Shown here one piece after another: positions 33,536 to 43,565 of a stretch of DNA of 64,000 nucleotides (its first letter is position 1; every line of letters begins with the position of its first letter). A program made the translations under genes and the position numbers. Origin of the DNA: CAXCDZ01 sp963981525 (GTDB lineage Bacteria; Patescibacteriota; Microgenomatia; UBA1400; UBA12108); contig CAXCDZ010000001.1 of assembly GCA_963981525.1 (NCBI GenBank), positions 1 to 64,000 on the forward strand. Reading direction: 5' to 3'. The notes under the pieces were generated by a model. It saw only the letters and a program-made list of their open reading frames with translations. It ran no database searches and was not told the DNA's origin.

Positions 33536-35110
33536 CTATTTTATCCTCATTTCCCTAAGGAGATCTTCTCCTAGATTTGGACTCTCGTGTGTTAGCAGAC
33601 TTGAGAGAATTGAGGCATATCTTCTTGCCTCTTTTTGATTATTCTCTTGCATATTGAGATAGTATAGTCCGACTAGAGACTCTAGATTACTACTCTTGAG
33701 TAACAAGGCTTGCTCATAGAGCTCCCTGGCCTGGTCAAAGTCTCCCATTGTGTAGTGATAGGCACCAAGATTAGATAGTTGCTCTGAGGTCATGAGGTCA
33801 TCGTTATGATCTAGCTTTCCCACCTTGGCAATGGCTTCACCGTAAAGGTATGGGAGAGGAGCGCGATTAGTGTACTTGAGGTATATCCCTAAGATAGATT
33901 GAGCGTCAGATAACCCTGCTTGGACGTCAGAGATATTTAGTTGAATAGTGGTGAGTTGATTCTTGATTGTGTTGGGATTGCCCTCATATTCAAAGTCGCC
34001 TTTTTCGTGATCATCTACGTAAGCAACGACGCTTACTGAGTATGATAGATTTGAGTTTAGTTCGACTTTGACTAAATTTGCTGTCGCTAAGTCTTCTATT
34101 ACAACCTCTTGATAGATGTCGTCTAACTCGTTATCACCACCATCTTCTCCCAATGAGACTTCTTCTAGCAAGCTTAAAATAGATTCGCTACCATCAAGTC
34201 TTTCTATAATAATGTTGTTGATAGAGGCATCCAAGGTCCTTGGTAGTAGTGTTTGTACCTCAGCAATGGGAACAGGTAGGATCGGCCAGCCGTAAAATGA
34301 TTCTGAGGATGGGTAAAGGATGGTATTGCCGGCGGTAATCATAATCCAGTCTGCAGAGTTGAGTGAGGAATAAAAATCCTCATTTGTTGCGGAGTAGAGT
34401 TGTCGTGGATAGAGAAAATAGCGAAGAAGTAGCTGATTACCCTCCATTTGCCAGGGGTTTTCCTGAGGTGGATGGGCAACTGAGGAGTCTTCTGGGACTA
34501 CATCCTGATACAGAACAACATGATCATAGTAGTCTCCCCAAACCGTCTTCATTCTTTGACGATAAGTTGCCGTATCCTCCCCTACTAGACGGTGGATTAG
34601 GCTTGGGAAGTAAGCTAATGAAAAATAGACAGTGCTGATAAATGAGTAAACTATGATTACTGCGGTGATAATGGGGACAGGCGATAGTTTTTTGGGTTTG
34701 GGAATTATTGAGGAAAGATACATTCCAGCAGAGAAAGTCAAAGTGAGGAAGGTTATCTCTGGATGAATGTGAACGTGGGAGAATACATATCCGGTTCCAT
34801 TTCTTATCTCTACAAGAATTAGCAATAAATATATGGTGCTCGCAAGTGGTAGTAACACTATTCGATTAAACCTTGAGATAAATATGTCATCTTCTGACTT
34901 AGTCTTATGCAGCCAGTTAAGGAAAATGGTCATGACAATTAGAATCTTGATATCTATTCCAATAAAGTTGGAAACGAATCCATCGTATAAATATGCTTCT
35001 GTGAGAGAAAGCAATATTACCAATAAGAATATATGTCTATTCATGCGTATAGGTATAGACATACTTTTGCTAAGTAATCTTCTAAATGATTTTGAGTAAT
35101 GCTTATCCAT
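33536..35110 (-). CDS. membrane partner protein with TPR tail, module copy 1
   Basis: Protein of 524 residues. Five N-terminal helices (to about 180) are followed by a soluble outer domain with MKTVWGDYYDHVVLY, AHPPQ and LLRYFLYPRQLYS, all shared with the 38232 protein. Beyond the end of that paralogue come about 190 extra residues: an acidic stretch (DGGDNELDD) and then a TPR-like segment, LSNLGAYHYTMGDFDQARELYEQALLL, with NLESLVGLYYL after it. Function unknown; the soluble domain resembles C-terminal domains of GT39-like proteins. Confidence 0.65.
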   Translation of the reverse strand: MDKHYSKSFRRLLSKSMSIPIRMNRHIFLLVILLSLTEAYLYDGFVSNFIGIDIKILIVMTIFLNWLHKTKSEDDIFISRFNRIVLLPLASTIYLLLILVEIRNGTGYVFSHVHIHPEITFLTLTFSAGMYLSSIIPKPKKLSPVPIITAVIIVYSFISTVYFSLAYFPSLIHRLVGEDTATYRQRMKTVWGDYYDHVVLYQDVVPEDSSVAHPPQENPWQMEGNQLLLRYFLYPRQLYSATNEDFYSSLNSADWIMITAGNTILYPSSESFYGWPILPVPIAEVQTLLPRTLDASINNIIIERLDGSESILSLLEEVSLGEDGGDNELDDIYQEVVIEDLATANLVKVELNSNLSYSVSVVAYVDDHEKGDFEYEGNPNTIKNQLTTIQLNISDVQAGLSDAQSILGIYLKYTNRAPLPYLYGEAIAKVGKLDHNDDLMTSEQLSNLGAYHYTMGDFDQARELYEQALLLKSSNLESLVGLYYLNMQENNQKEARRYASILSSLLTHESPNLGEDLLREMRIK

Positions 35111-35124
35111 ATATATTCATTCTA
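35111..35124 (-). promoter_or_regulatory. -10 element before module copy 1
   Basis: TAGAAT at 35119-35124, 8 nt before ATG 35110, in the 16-nt gap after the FkbM gene. Weak: this stretch is very AT-rich. Confidence 0.35.
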
Positions 35125-35126
35125 AA

Positions 35127-35975
35127 TTACTTCGGTAAAATAGCTACAATGTTAAGTATTCGACTGTTAATGTCTCCAAGTGGAATTTTGGACAGCTTAC
35201 CCCCCTCTTTGAGGATGTAGGTTTTATATCCACAGCTATTCAATAGATCCAGTGTCTTCGTGTTCGAATGACCATAATTACGCGAGTTTTTGTTTAACTC
35301 TACAATAATAACTGCTATTTTTTTACCAAGGAGTGCTTTTTTTGCACCGAGTAGGACATCATATTCTGCTCCCTCAACGTCGATTTTGAGTATTTTAATT
35401 TGGCTTATCTTTTCCTTACGTATTACATGATCTAATGTAGTAACTCTAACCTCAATATTGCCTTGTTCGTTATTGATTGTATGTGAAATATGATTCGTTT
35501 CAGATATTTTAGTTGTTCTGAAGGTTGATTTTCCCTTTTTACTAGATAGTGCTTGATCAAATATGCGAACAGTATTTACGAGATTATTTAGTAACACATT
35601 TTCATATAATCTCTCCCTTGATTGTTGTGTTGGTTCAAATGCAAATATTCTACCCTTGGTAATCTTAGAAGCTGCAATAAGTGACATCTCGCCTATTCCT
35701 GACCCAACATCAACAAACACATCGTCACTCCCTAGATTGTGATAGATGTATTCCATTTCTGCATACTCTGGCCATCCTTCATACACGATCAGGCTTCCAA
35801 ATGAACTATCAGGGTAACAGATACATTTTGTTTCTGGAGTTAATTGTATCAAGGCTGGAATCTTAAATGTTACTTGATTAATTCTCCACCAAATGACTCT
35901 AAGCAGGGCAATGTACTTATGATTAGTGTTATTGGGATGGATTGTTATTCTGTATAGAGCTTTAATAATACTCAT
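35127..35975 (-). CDS. FkbM-family SAM methyltransferase
   Basis: Protein of 282 residues. VFVDVGSGIGEMSLIAASK is motif I, IFAFEPTQQSRERLYEN the next, and ILKIDVEGAEYDVLLGAKKAL the FkbM signature (DVEGxE), with IIVELN after it. FkbM enzymes O-methylate hydroxyls of sugars or polyketides. The gene is markedly AT-rich together with its neighbour at 35979 and both are flanked by the two copies of the membrane module. It starts 3 nt after the upstream stop. Confidence 0.85.
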   Translation of the reverse strand: MSIIKALYRITIHPNNTNHKYIALLRVIWWRINQVTFKIPALIQLTPETKCICYPDSSFGSLIVYEGWPEYAEMEYIYHNLGSDDVFVDVGSGIGEMSLIAASKITKGRIFAFEPTQQSRERLYENVLLNNLVNTVRIFDQALSSKKGKSTFRTTKISETNHISHTINNEQGNIEVRVTTLDHVIRKEKISQIKILKIDVEGAEYDVLLGAKKALLGKKIAVIIVELNKNSRNYGHSNTKTLDLLNSCGYKTYILKEGGKLSKIPLGDINSRILNIVAILPK

Positions 35976-35978
35976 GTT

Positions 35979-36932
35979 TTAATTATGATTAATTGCTACA
36001 TATATTTGGATAATAATATTTCTTGCTATTGTAAATAAATTTTTATTTGATAACTGCTTTTCTAATGCAGTGTCATATTCTGTATTTACTTCGATTTTTG
36101 ATGGATGAATATACGGAGTGTGTAGTTTCCTGGTGGGTAAGTTAGCTATACTATGAATATCAAACTTGGTATGTGTTGCATTTTTACCAAACCCGATATT
36201 TGATACTAAATTTTTACTTGGAACAATGGTAAGCAAATTATTTTTTAATTGACAGAAAAAAAACTGGTAATCCCAAGTGTCAATCTTTCCTTCGAAGCAC
36301 TTTTGGAAAAGGTTTTTCCAGTATGTATAAGCCCTTTCAGAGTAGAATTTTGTGCAAAATTCTCCCGAATCTTTAACGTTTTTCCAGTCTTTCATATTAA
36401 CGTCATATAAATCCCAAACTCGCTTCCAGGTTGCCCAGCCCCATATCTGACTATGTGATGAAAATAGATAACTATCATGGATATTAATGCCACCTTCGTA
36501 TGGATTACTACCAGATATGCTTGATATTCTTGTATTATGCTTATATTTATCTAGTAGCTTATCGCAATACTCAAAGAAGTATATGTTTGGCAAACAATCG
36601 TCTTCCAATATAATTCCTTCACTCTCATTTTGAAAAAACCAAGTAATTGCTTGTGTAACTCCTAACTTACATCCCAAATTTTGCTCTCTAAACAATGTTT
36701 TCACCGAGCACTTCCAATTTATTTTTTTAACAATTGATCTTGTTTGGCTAATTTTTTCTAATTCACTCTTCGTTGCGTTCTGAGATGGCCCATCCGCTGC
36801 AATATATATTTTTTTTGGCTTAACTTTTTGTATTATTTTAAATACTTTTTCTGTTTCTTCTGGCTTGTTGTAAATAATGAACAGTAGTGGCTTGCTGACT
36901 TGATACTTTTTCACGATTTTTGCCCTTTCCAT
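35979..36932 (-). CDS. GT-A nucleotide-sugar transferase (GNT-I-like/HlpA-like)
   Basis: Protein of 317 residues. LLFIIYNKPEETEKVFKIIQ, KKIYIAADGPSQN, FREQNLGCKLGVTQAITWFF, EGIILEDDCLPNIYFFEYCD (EDD metal site) and WGWATWKRVWDLYD form the set seen in a family annotated as nucleotide-diphospho-sugar transferase or HlpA-like. It likely transfers a sugar in the cytoplasm. Very low GC: I counted 10 of 60 G/C at 36001-36060, against 33 of 60 at 8461-8520. It overlaps the 36911 gene by 22 nt. Confidence 0.78.
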   Translation of the reverse strand: MERAKIVKKYQVSKPLLFIIYNKPEETEKVFKIIQKVKPKKIYIAADGPSQNATKSELEKISQTRSIVKKINWKCSVKTLFREQNLGCKLGVTQAITWFFQNESEGIILEDDCLPNIYFFEYCDKLLDKYKHNTRISSISGSNPYEGGINIHDSYLFSSHSQIWGWATWKRVWDLYDVNMKDWKNVKDSGEFCTKFYSERAYTYWKNLFQKCFEGKIDTWDYQFFFCQLKNNLLTIVPSKNLVSNIGFGKNATHTKFDIHSIANLPTRKLHTPYIHPSKIEVNTEYDTALEKQLSNKNLFTIARNIIIQIYVAINHN

Positions 36933-38230
36933 CTAAAAAATATAGATTGACTAATTAAATATATAGATAGAGGTATTATAAATATTGCCATACGCTGAGC
37001 AGAATTTCCTATTTGATCCCATGTTTCATAGCGAATGCTAAAAATATAAGTCCCGATGAAAAACATTGCGAGAGAGGTAACTATAGTTAGCATAACAACC
37101 TTAATGCTAGTTGAGAAGCTACGATAATTATATATGAACAATAATGCTGTAACACCGATCGCGTAGTAGAGATAAGCGTCCGGTCTAAGAATATTAGCCC
37201 ATATATACTCTAGAACTACCCTAATTTGTGAGACTTCTAGGTTGGCAACTAAGATACGGAGATCGCTAATAATTCCAGAGGAAGAAGGGGTCGCGTAAGT
37301 ATTGTTTAGTGATTTAAACCTTTGCCATGGTATTTGAACTATCTTTACCATAATCAGATAGGTCAATGTACTTATACCTTTGTTTCGAAATCCCTTGGTG
37401 AGCAAAAGCATGGCAGGAATCACAGCTAGCCAAAATGGCTCTATTCTAATCCAGGTGCTGAGCGCAATCAGAAGCATGCCTAGATATAGCCTCCCCCTCT
37501 TGCCGTTAATGCCTTCGGCTAGGTATATGTACCCAAGCGCGAGGAAGGTAGCGTATGGGAGATTGGAATAAGTCATGTGCGCTTGTTCATAGATCGCAGT
37601 AACAAATCCCAAGCAGACTGTCCAGAACAATGCATAGGAAGGAGAGGTTTTCCTGGCGATTAATGAGTAGAAGATTGTTAGGAGGGAAATGTATATAAGT
37701 GAGTAGATGATGGTCGGTGAGTAGAAGCTCATTGAGTATACCCAGGTGTTACTAAGAGAGGTAAATAATGGATAGCTAAAATCATATCCCGTTCTAAATC
37801 CCTCATCCATAAAACCAGTGTTGATAAATGAGATTGCTCGATAGTCATAGAGGGCAAGAGAGTCCCAGTCTTTGGCTGGCCAGTATAAGCCGTACAGCAA
37901 AACTGGAACCAGAAAGAAAATGCCAAAGAGGATTGTAATGATTGTGGTTATTTTGCCAGACCTCTTAACCAATGGAGTGGGTCTAGTATTCCTTGCTAGA
38001 TATGCTGAGATAATAAAAAGAACGACAAGGAGAGAGTTTGACTCAAGAGCAGCATATTTTAGCCCGGCAAGATTAGTAAGAAATAGAGCTAAGGTAAATA
38101 GTCCAAGTCCGATTAGATAGCCTAGGGCAAGTGATTCGACTCTAGCTGCATCAGGATAGATGAGTCTGACAATGTTTCTCCCAAAAAGGGTAACTAGGAT
38201 AAGTCCGATAAATAGTAATAGTAATCCCAT
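36911..38230 (-). CDS. GT-C core protein, module copy 2
   Basis: Protein of 439 residues from ATG 38230 (MGLLLLFIGLIL), chosen because GGGAG lies 6 nt upstream and it begins 1 nt after the preceding stop; an upstream extension of 23 residues is polar and out of pattern. About eleven helices. Outer-loop AKDWDSLALYDYRAISF, then YDFSYPLFTSLSNTW, MTYSNLPYATFLALGYIY, IRIEPFWLAVIPA and YETWDQIGNSAQRMAIF align with the 32196 protein. No soluble C-terminal domain. Confidence 0.7.
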   Translation of the reverse strand: MGLLLLFIGLILVTLFGRNIVRLIYPDAARVESLALGYLIGLGLFTLALFLTNLAGLKYAALESNSLLVVLFIISAYLARNTRPTPLVKRSGKITTIITILFGIFFLVPVLLYGLYWPAKDWDSLALYDYRAISFINTGFMDEGFRTGYDFSYPLFTSLSNTWVYSMSFYSPTIIYSLIYISLLTIFYSLIARKTSPSYALFWTVCLGFVTAIYEQAHMTYSNLPYATFLALGYIYLAEGINGKRGRLYLGMLLIALSTWIRIEPFWLAVIPAMLLLTKGFRNKGISTLTYLIMVKIVQIPWQRFKSLNNTYATPSSSGIISDLRILVANLEVSQIRVVLEYIWANILRPDAYLYYAIGVTALLFIYNYRSFSTSIKVVMLTIVTSLAMFFIGTYIFSIRYETWDQIGNSAQRMAIFIIPLSIYLISQSIFFRWKGQKS

Positions 38231-38231
38231 A

Positions 38232-40159
<1,928 letters not shown>

Positions 40160-40933
40160 TTACTTAAGAAGATCGTAGACAAAACGAACTAGGCCAGAGT
40201 GAATCTTGTGAAGGGAGAGGTGGATGGGGGTAGCACCGTTTCTTGCCAGGGCAATATCTCCCTCATCCATGAGTTTGCGTCTGCCTGTTTGTGATTTGCT
40301 ATTTTGCTGATCTCGAAAGCCGGAGAGGGCCACCTTGAGATCATGTGGCTTGTAGTGCTTGCTCATCCTTAGCCAGTAATCGTAGTCCATCACGTAGTGG
40401 TACTTATCATTAAACTCACCTATCTTCTCGTAAACTCGTCGAGACCAGAAAGTAGAAGGCTGCGGTAACATCGAGTCGGCAACCATGAGAGTAGTTCTGG
40501 AATATATGGCCATAAGAAAGCGTTTGTAGCCAGAAATTATCCAGTTGTTTTTGCTAACCTCACCCTTCTCGTTAATAACCAAGCAATCCCCCGTAATCCA
40601 GTCAGCACCTGTGCGGGCGTAATACTCCCCCACTCTCTTGAGGGTGCCGGTGAGATAGATGTCATCAGAATTAAGATATGCTAAGACATCACCTGACGTG
40701 AGCTTGAGACCTTTGTTAATAGCATCAGTCTGTCCCTGATCTTTTTCACTAACCCACTTGAGCTTGTTTCCGTAACTTTTGAGGATCTTAACAGTGTCGT
40801 CAGTGCTGCCTCCATCGATTACGAAGTATTCTAGGTTCTTGTAGCCTTGTGAGAGGACGCTATCGATCGTATCTTTGATGTACTGACCCTGGTTGTAGGA
40901 AGGGGTGATAATACTGATCTTGGGAAGCTTCAT
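40160..40933 (-). CDS. GT2 glycosyltransferase (WcaA-like)
   Basis: Protein of 257 residues. SIITPSYNQGQYIKDTIDSV, FVIDGGSTDDTVKILKSYG, WVSEKDQGQTDAINKGLKL, YLNSDDIYL (SDD metal site) and DYDYWLRM are the marks of a common inverting GT2 subfamily. The last 40 residues are basic. It overlaps the DUF2304 gene by ATGA and ends the 45365 to 40160 unit. Donor unknown. Confidence 0.88.
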   Translation of the reverse strand: MKLPKISIITPSYNQGQYIKDTIDSVLSQGYKNLEYFVIDGGSTDDTVKILKSYGNKLKWVSEKDQGQTDAINKGLKLTSGDVLAYLNSDDIYLTGTLKRVGEYYARTGADWITGDCLVINEKGEVSKNNWIISGYKRFLMAIYSRTTLMVADSMLPQPSTFWSRRVYEKIGEFNDKYHYVMDYDYWLRMSKHYKPHDLKVALSGFRDQQNSKSQTGRRKLMDEGDIALARNGATPIHLSLHKIHSGLVRFVYDLLK

Positions 40934-41262
40934 TTGGAGTCTGCTTGCTTAATTGCCTTGTCTCTCACTACCTTCTCAAGCTTTTGTCTGAGCTTATTGA
41001 TTTGGATGCGATTCTCAATTAGAAGTGCATAGGATCCCATAAAGGCAAATATTACAATCACGTCTGTGAGGCGATTAACCTCGAATATCCTTCTGAGAAA
41101 GTTAGCTGATGACTCGACAGCTACAATGATGCCCAGGGCAAATAGGCTTAACAACCATGACATTGCCTCTACTTTTGGGAGTTCACCTTTTTTGTAGTGA
41201 ATCCTCACGACATACATCATAAACAAGATGAATAGGACCGACAAGATTTGGATTCCTAGCAT
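40930..41262 (-). CDS. DUF2304 membrane protein
   Basis: Protein of 110 residues: helices at about 3-20, 35-52 and 68-82, then a basic coiled tail (NRIQINKLRQKLEKVVRDKA). This matches DUF2304 proteins, which are commonly found beside DPM-like GT2 genes and may anchor them. The SD is unusually good: GGAGG at 41266-41270, 3 nt from ATG, and it overlaps the terminal codons and stop of the upstream GT2 gene. Confidence 0.82.
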   Translation of the reverse strand: MLGIQILSVLFILFMMYVVRIHYKKGELPKVEAMSWLLSLFALGIIVAVESSANFLRRIFEVNRLTDVIVIFAFMGSYALLIENRIQINKLRQKLEKVVRDKAIKQADSK

Positions 41263-41263
41263 T

Positions 41264-41926
41264 TTACCTCCATAGCCAATATGGCAATTTAATTAGTATT
41301 CTAACAGCGTCTAGCATATTAAAGCCATACTCCTTACCATGATAAACTGTACTGATAGGGATCTCAGTGAAGTTAAGGTTGCCTTTGGCAATCCTGACAG
41401 CGATCTCTGTCTCTACCTCATAACCTGCTGAATGCCAGATAATTTTGCGATAAGCTGAGCGAGTCATAGCCTTGAAACCAGAGGGGATATCGGCAATGTA
41501 ATGGCGAAAAAGAAGATTGATGAGAATGGAGATACTTTTGTTACCAAGAACTCTCATTAATGGCATCTTGGCATCTAGCTGACGAACACCTAAAACTATG
41601 TCCGCTCCTTTATTAAGTGCTTGCTTGAAATGCTTGAGATCTCCCACCTCATGCTGATCATCACCGTCCATAAAAATGACTGCATCGGCACCCATTTTTT
41701 TGAAAGCATATTGGCAGCCTGTTTTCATTGCAGCCCCCTTGCCTAGGTTTACCATGTGAGAGAGGCACTTGACGCCGCGCTCCCTGACTATCTTCCTGGT
41801 GTTGTCCAAGCTACCATCGTTGACTACGATGATGTTTTTTTTGCCAACCCCAGCTTCGAGCTTAGTTAGAAACCTCCCAATATACTTGGCCTCGTTATAG
41901 GCGGTAATAATGACGGCAATCTTCAC
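41264..41926 (-). CDS. DPM-like GT2 glycosyltransferase
   Basis: Protein of 220 residues. AVIITAYNEAKYIGRFL, IIVVNDGSLDNTRKI, NLGKGAAMKTGCQYAF, IFMDGDDQHEV (DGD metal site) and SGFKAMTRSAYRKI are typical dolichyl-phosphate-mannose-synthase-like enzymes without their own membrane helices. The adjacent DUF2304 protein probably supplies membrane attachment. Product would be a polyprenyl-phosphate sugar for the two GT39 enzymes encoded just upstream in the same unit. ATGA overlap with the 41923 gene. Confidence 0.87.
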   Translation of the reverse strand: MKIAVIITAYNEAKYIGRFLTKLEAGVGKKNIIVVNDGSLDNTRKIVRERGVKCLSHMVNLGKGAAMKTGCQYAFKKMGADAVIFMDGDDQHEVGDLKHFKQALNKGADIVLGVRQLDAKMPLMRVLGNKSISILINLLFRHYIADIPSGFKAMTRSAYRKIIWHSAGYEVETEIAVRIAKGNLNFTEIPISTVYHGKEYGFNMLDAVRILIKLPYWLWR

Positions 41927-43563
41927 TGGTTCTCCAGATTATCGGCTTGCATGTGGACGGTGGGGAAACCAAATGTGCGAAAGATCACCCGTCCATCATC
42001 CCGAGCAATAATATCTTGCTCTCCGTACTCAAATAATGGCTGAACTATTAGAAGAGTGTTGTCAGGTAGATCCATCTGCTCTATAGGACCCTGAGGTCTG
42101 ATATCGCCGAAATAGTACTTACCCAACTTGATCATAGGAACACCGTCAATCATCAATCGATTATCTTTGGCCTTGCGATAATCGCGCGGATCAACCTGGT
42201 TGTAGTAGGCAAAATACATGGAGGTCTCACCGTAGCTCTGAGTAATAATAAAGTGGTCATATTGATCTTCCCTCTCTCGCGCGTATTCAATAGCCTCAAA
42301 CATTGTGGAGTCATACCAGTACCTGCCATAGCTGGGATACTGATAGACATATCTGAGAGTCCAGTTGGCAAAAGATAATGAGTAGGCAAGAAGGAGTGCC
42401 GTAAACAATAGCTTACGAAAACCGGATGTTTTGGACCAGAGAAAAATTTGGACAAGAGCATATCCTGCAAAAATCTGAGGAACTGGAAGCATCGCTAGAC
42501 TGCGCAAACCATAGGCAGGGCCAACGAGCGCGGTTGGGATAGGGGCAAGGAGTAGCCAGGCGATCAGGAGTCGCCAAGCTTTTTGTTTTTTCTTATACAA
42601 CAAGAATATACCCAGGAGAATGAGAGGGGCGTCGATGAGATATAACATGCCATGGTTGGCGAGACCGTAGCGGAGATTGCTATCTCCTCCCACAAAGAGG
42701 AATTGACCAGAGAAGTTGTCAAAATAGTAGGTTACAAAATCCTGGAGATGATACGTCGCGCGATTCTCAGTTAGCTTGGCCAGGGTACTCTTGGGGTTAT
42801 CAAAGAAATTGCGACCGCGCTCTACCCGAGGAATAATTGTCTTGTCAACGAAAATGTTGATATTCTGGAACCTGACTTGCCCACCAGCAAAGAAGGCTAG
42901 ATAGAGAGCGGGGAGAGCAAAAACTAGAGCGACCGACCAGTAGCGGACAAATGGCTTGACCCACACCTTAACCTGCTGACCCCAATGAGACCAAAGCCAA
43001 ACTAACATGAGAAGAAGGGGGGTAAACATCTTGGAGGTGTAGTAAGTATATGCGGCTAGTGCGAGATAGAGGGCGGAACGTGTGAAACGACTCTTGAGAA
43101 GGTAGTAGACACTAGCCAGGCCAAGAGTGAGGGCTAGATTGGCTTCGTAGCCACCGCGACTGAGATGAATGTGCCACGGAGTGAGAGTGAGTAAAAGGGA
43201 GGCAATGAGAGCTGTCCCCTCCCCCAGTTTGAGAATGAGGACAAGGCGATAGGTCAGATAAACTGCAATGATCCCAGCGATGGCTGAAGGGATCCTAACT
43301 GAGGCGGGAGTAGGACCAGTAATAAGCTGAACGAGTGCCACGGCGTAGATGTAAACTGGGTTTTTTTGGTCACCCCATGACTCAAACTGGAGAGGCATAA
43401 ACTTGCCAAACTCGTCTCGACCAGTCTTGACGATCGAGAGGGCGTTGTAACCGATTGCGATCTCATCTCCGTAGAGCGAGGGCATGTGGGTATTGAGATA
43501 AGGGAGTCTCAAAGCAGCGGCGAGCAAGATAATGATGGTGATCAGGCGAGTGCGATGTTTCAT
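41923..43563 (-). CDS. GT39 glycosyltransferase, PWH-SR-E subfamily
   Basis: Protein of 546 residues with about eleven helices and an outer C-terminal domain (about 400-546). First-loop DE at 33-34 in YGDEIAIGYN, then KTGRDEFGKF, and PWHIHLSRGGYE at 129-140. The same set occurs in the 43566, 45380 and 51772 proteins, so these four are paralogues. GT39 enzymes use polyprenyl-phosphate sugars outside the membrane. It starts 2 nt after the 43566 gene. Confidence 0.85.
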   Translation of the reverse strand: MKHRTRLITIIILLAAALRLPYLNTHMPSLYGDEIAIGYNALSIVKTGRDEFGKFMPLQFESWGDQKNPVYIYAVALVQLITGPTPASVRIPSAIAGIIAVYLTYRLVLILKLGEGTALIASLLLTLTPWHIHLSRGGYEANLALTLGLASVYYLLKSRFTRSALYLALAAYTYYTSKMFTPLLLMLVWLWSHWGQQVKVWVKPFVRYWSVALVFALPALYLAFFAGGQVRFQNINIFVDKTIIPRVERGRNFFDNPKSTLAKLTENRATYHLQDFVTYYFDNFSGQFLFVGGDSNLRYGLANHGMLYLIDAPLILLGIFLLYKKKQKAWRLLIAWLLLAPIPTALVGPAYGLRSLAMLPVPQIFAGYALVQIFLWSKTSGFRKLLFTALLLAYSLSFANWTLRYVYQYPSYGRYWYDSTMFEAIEYAREREDQYDHFIITQSYGETSMYFAYYNQVDPRDYRKAKDNRLMIDGVPMIKLGKYYFGDIRPQGPIEQMDLPDNTLLIVQPLFEYGEQDIIARDDGRVIFRTFGFPTVHMQADNLENQ

Positions 43564-43565
43564 GA

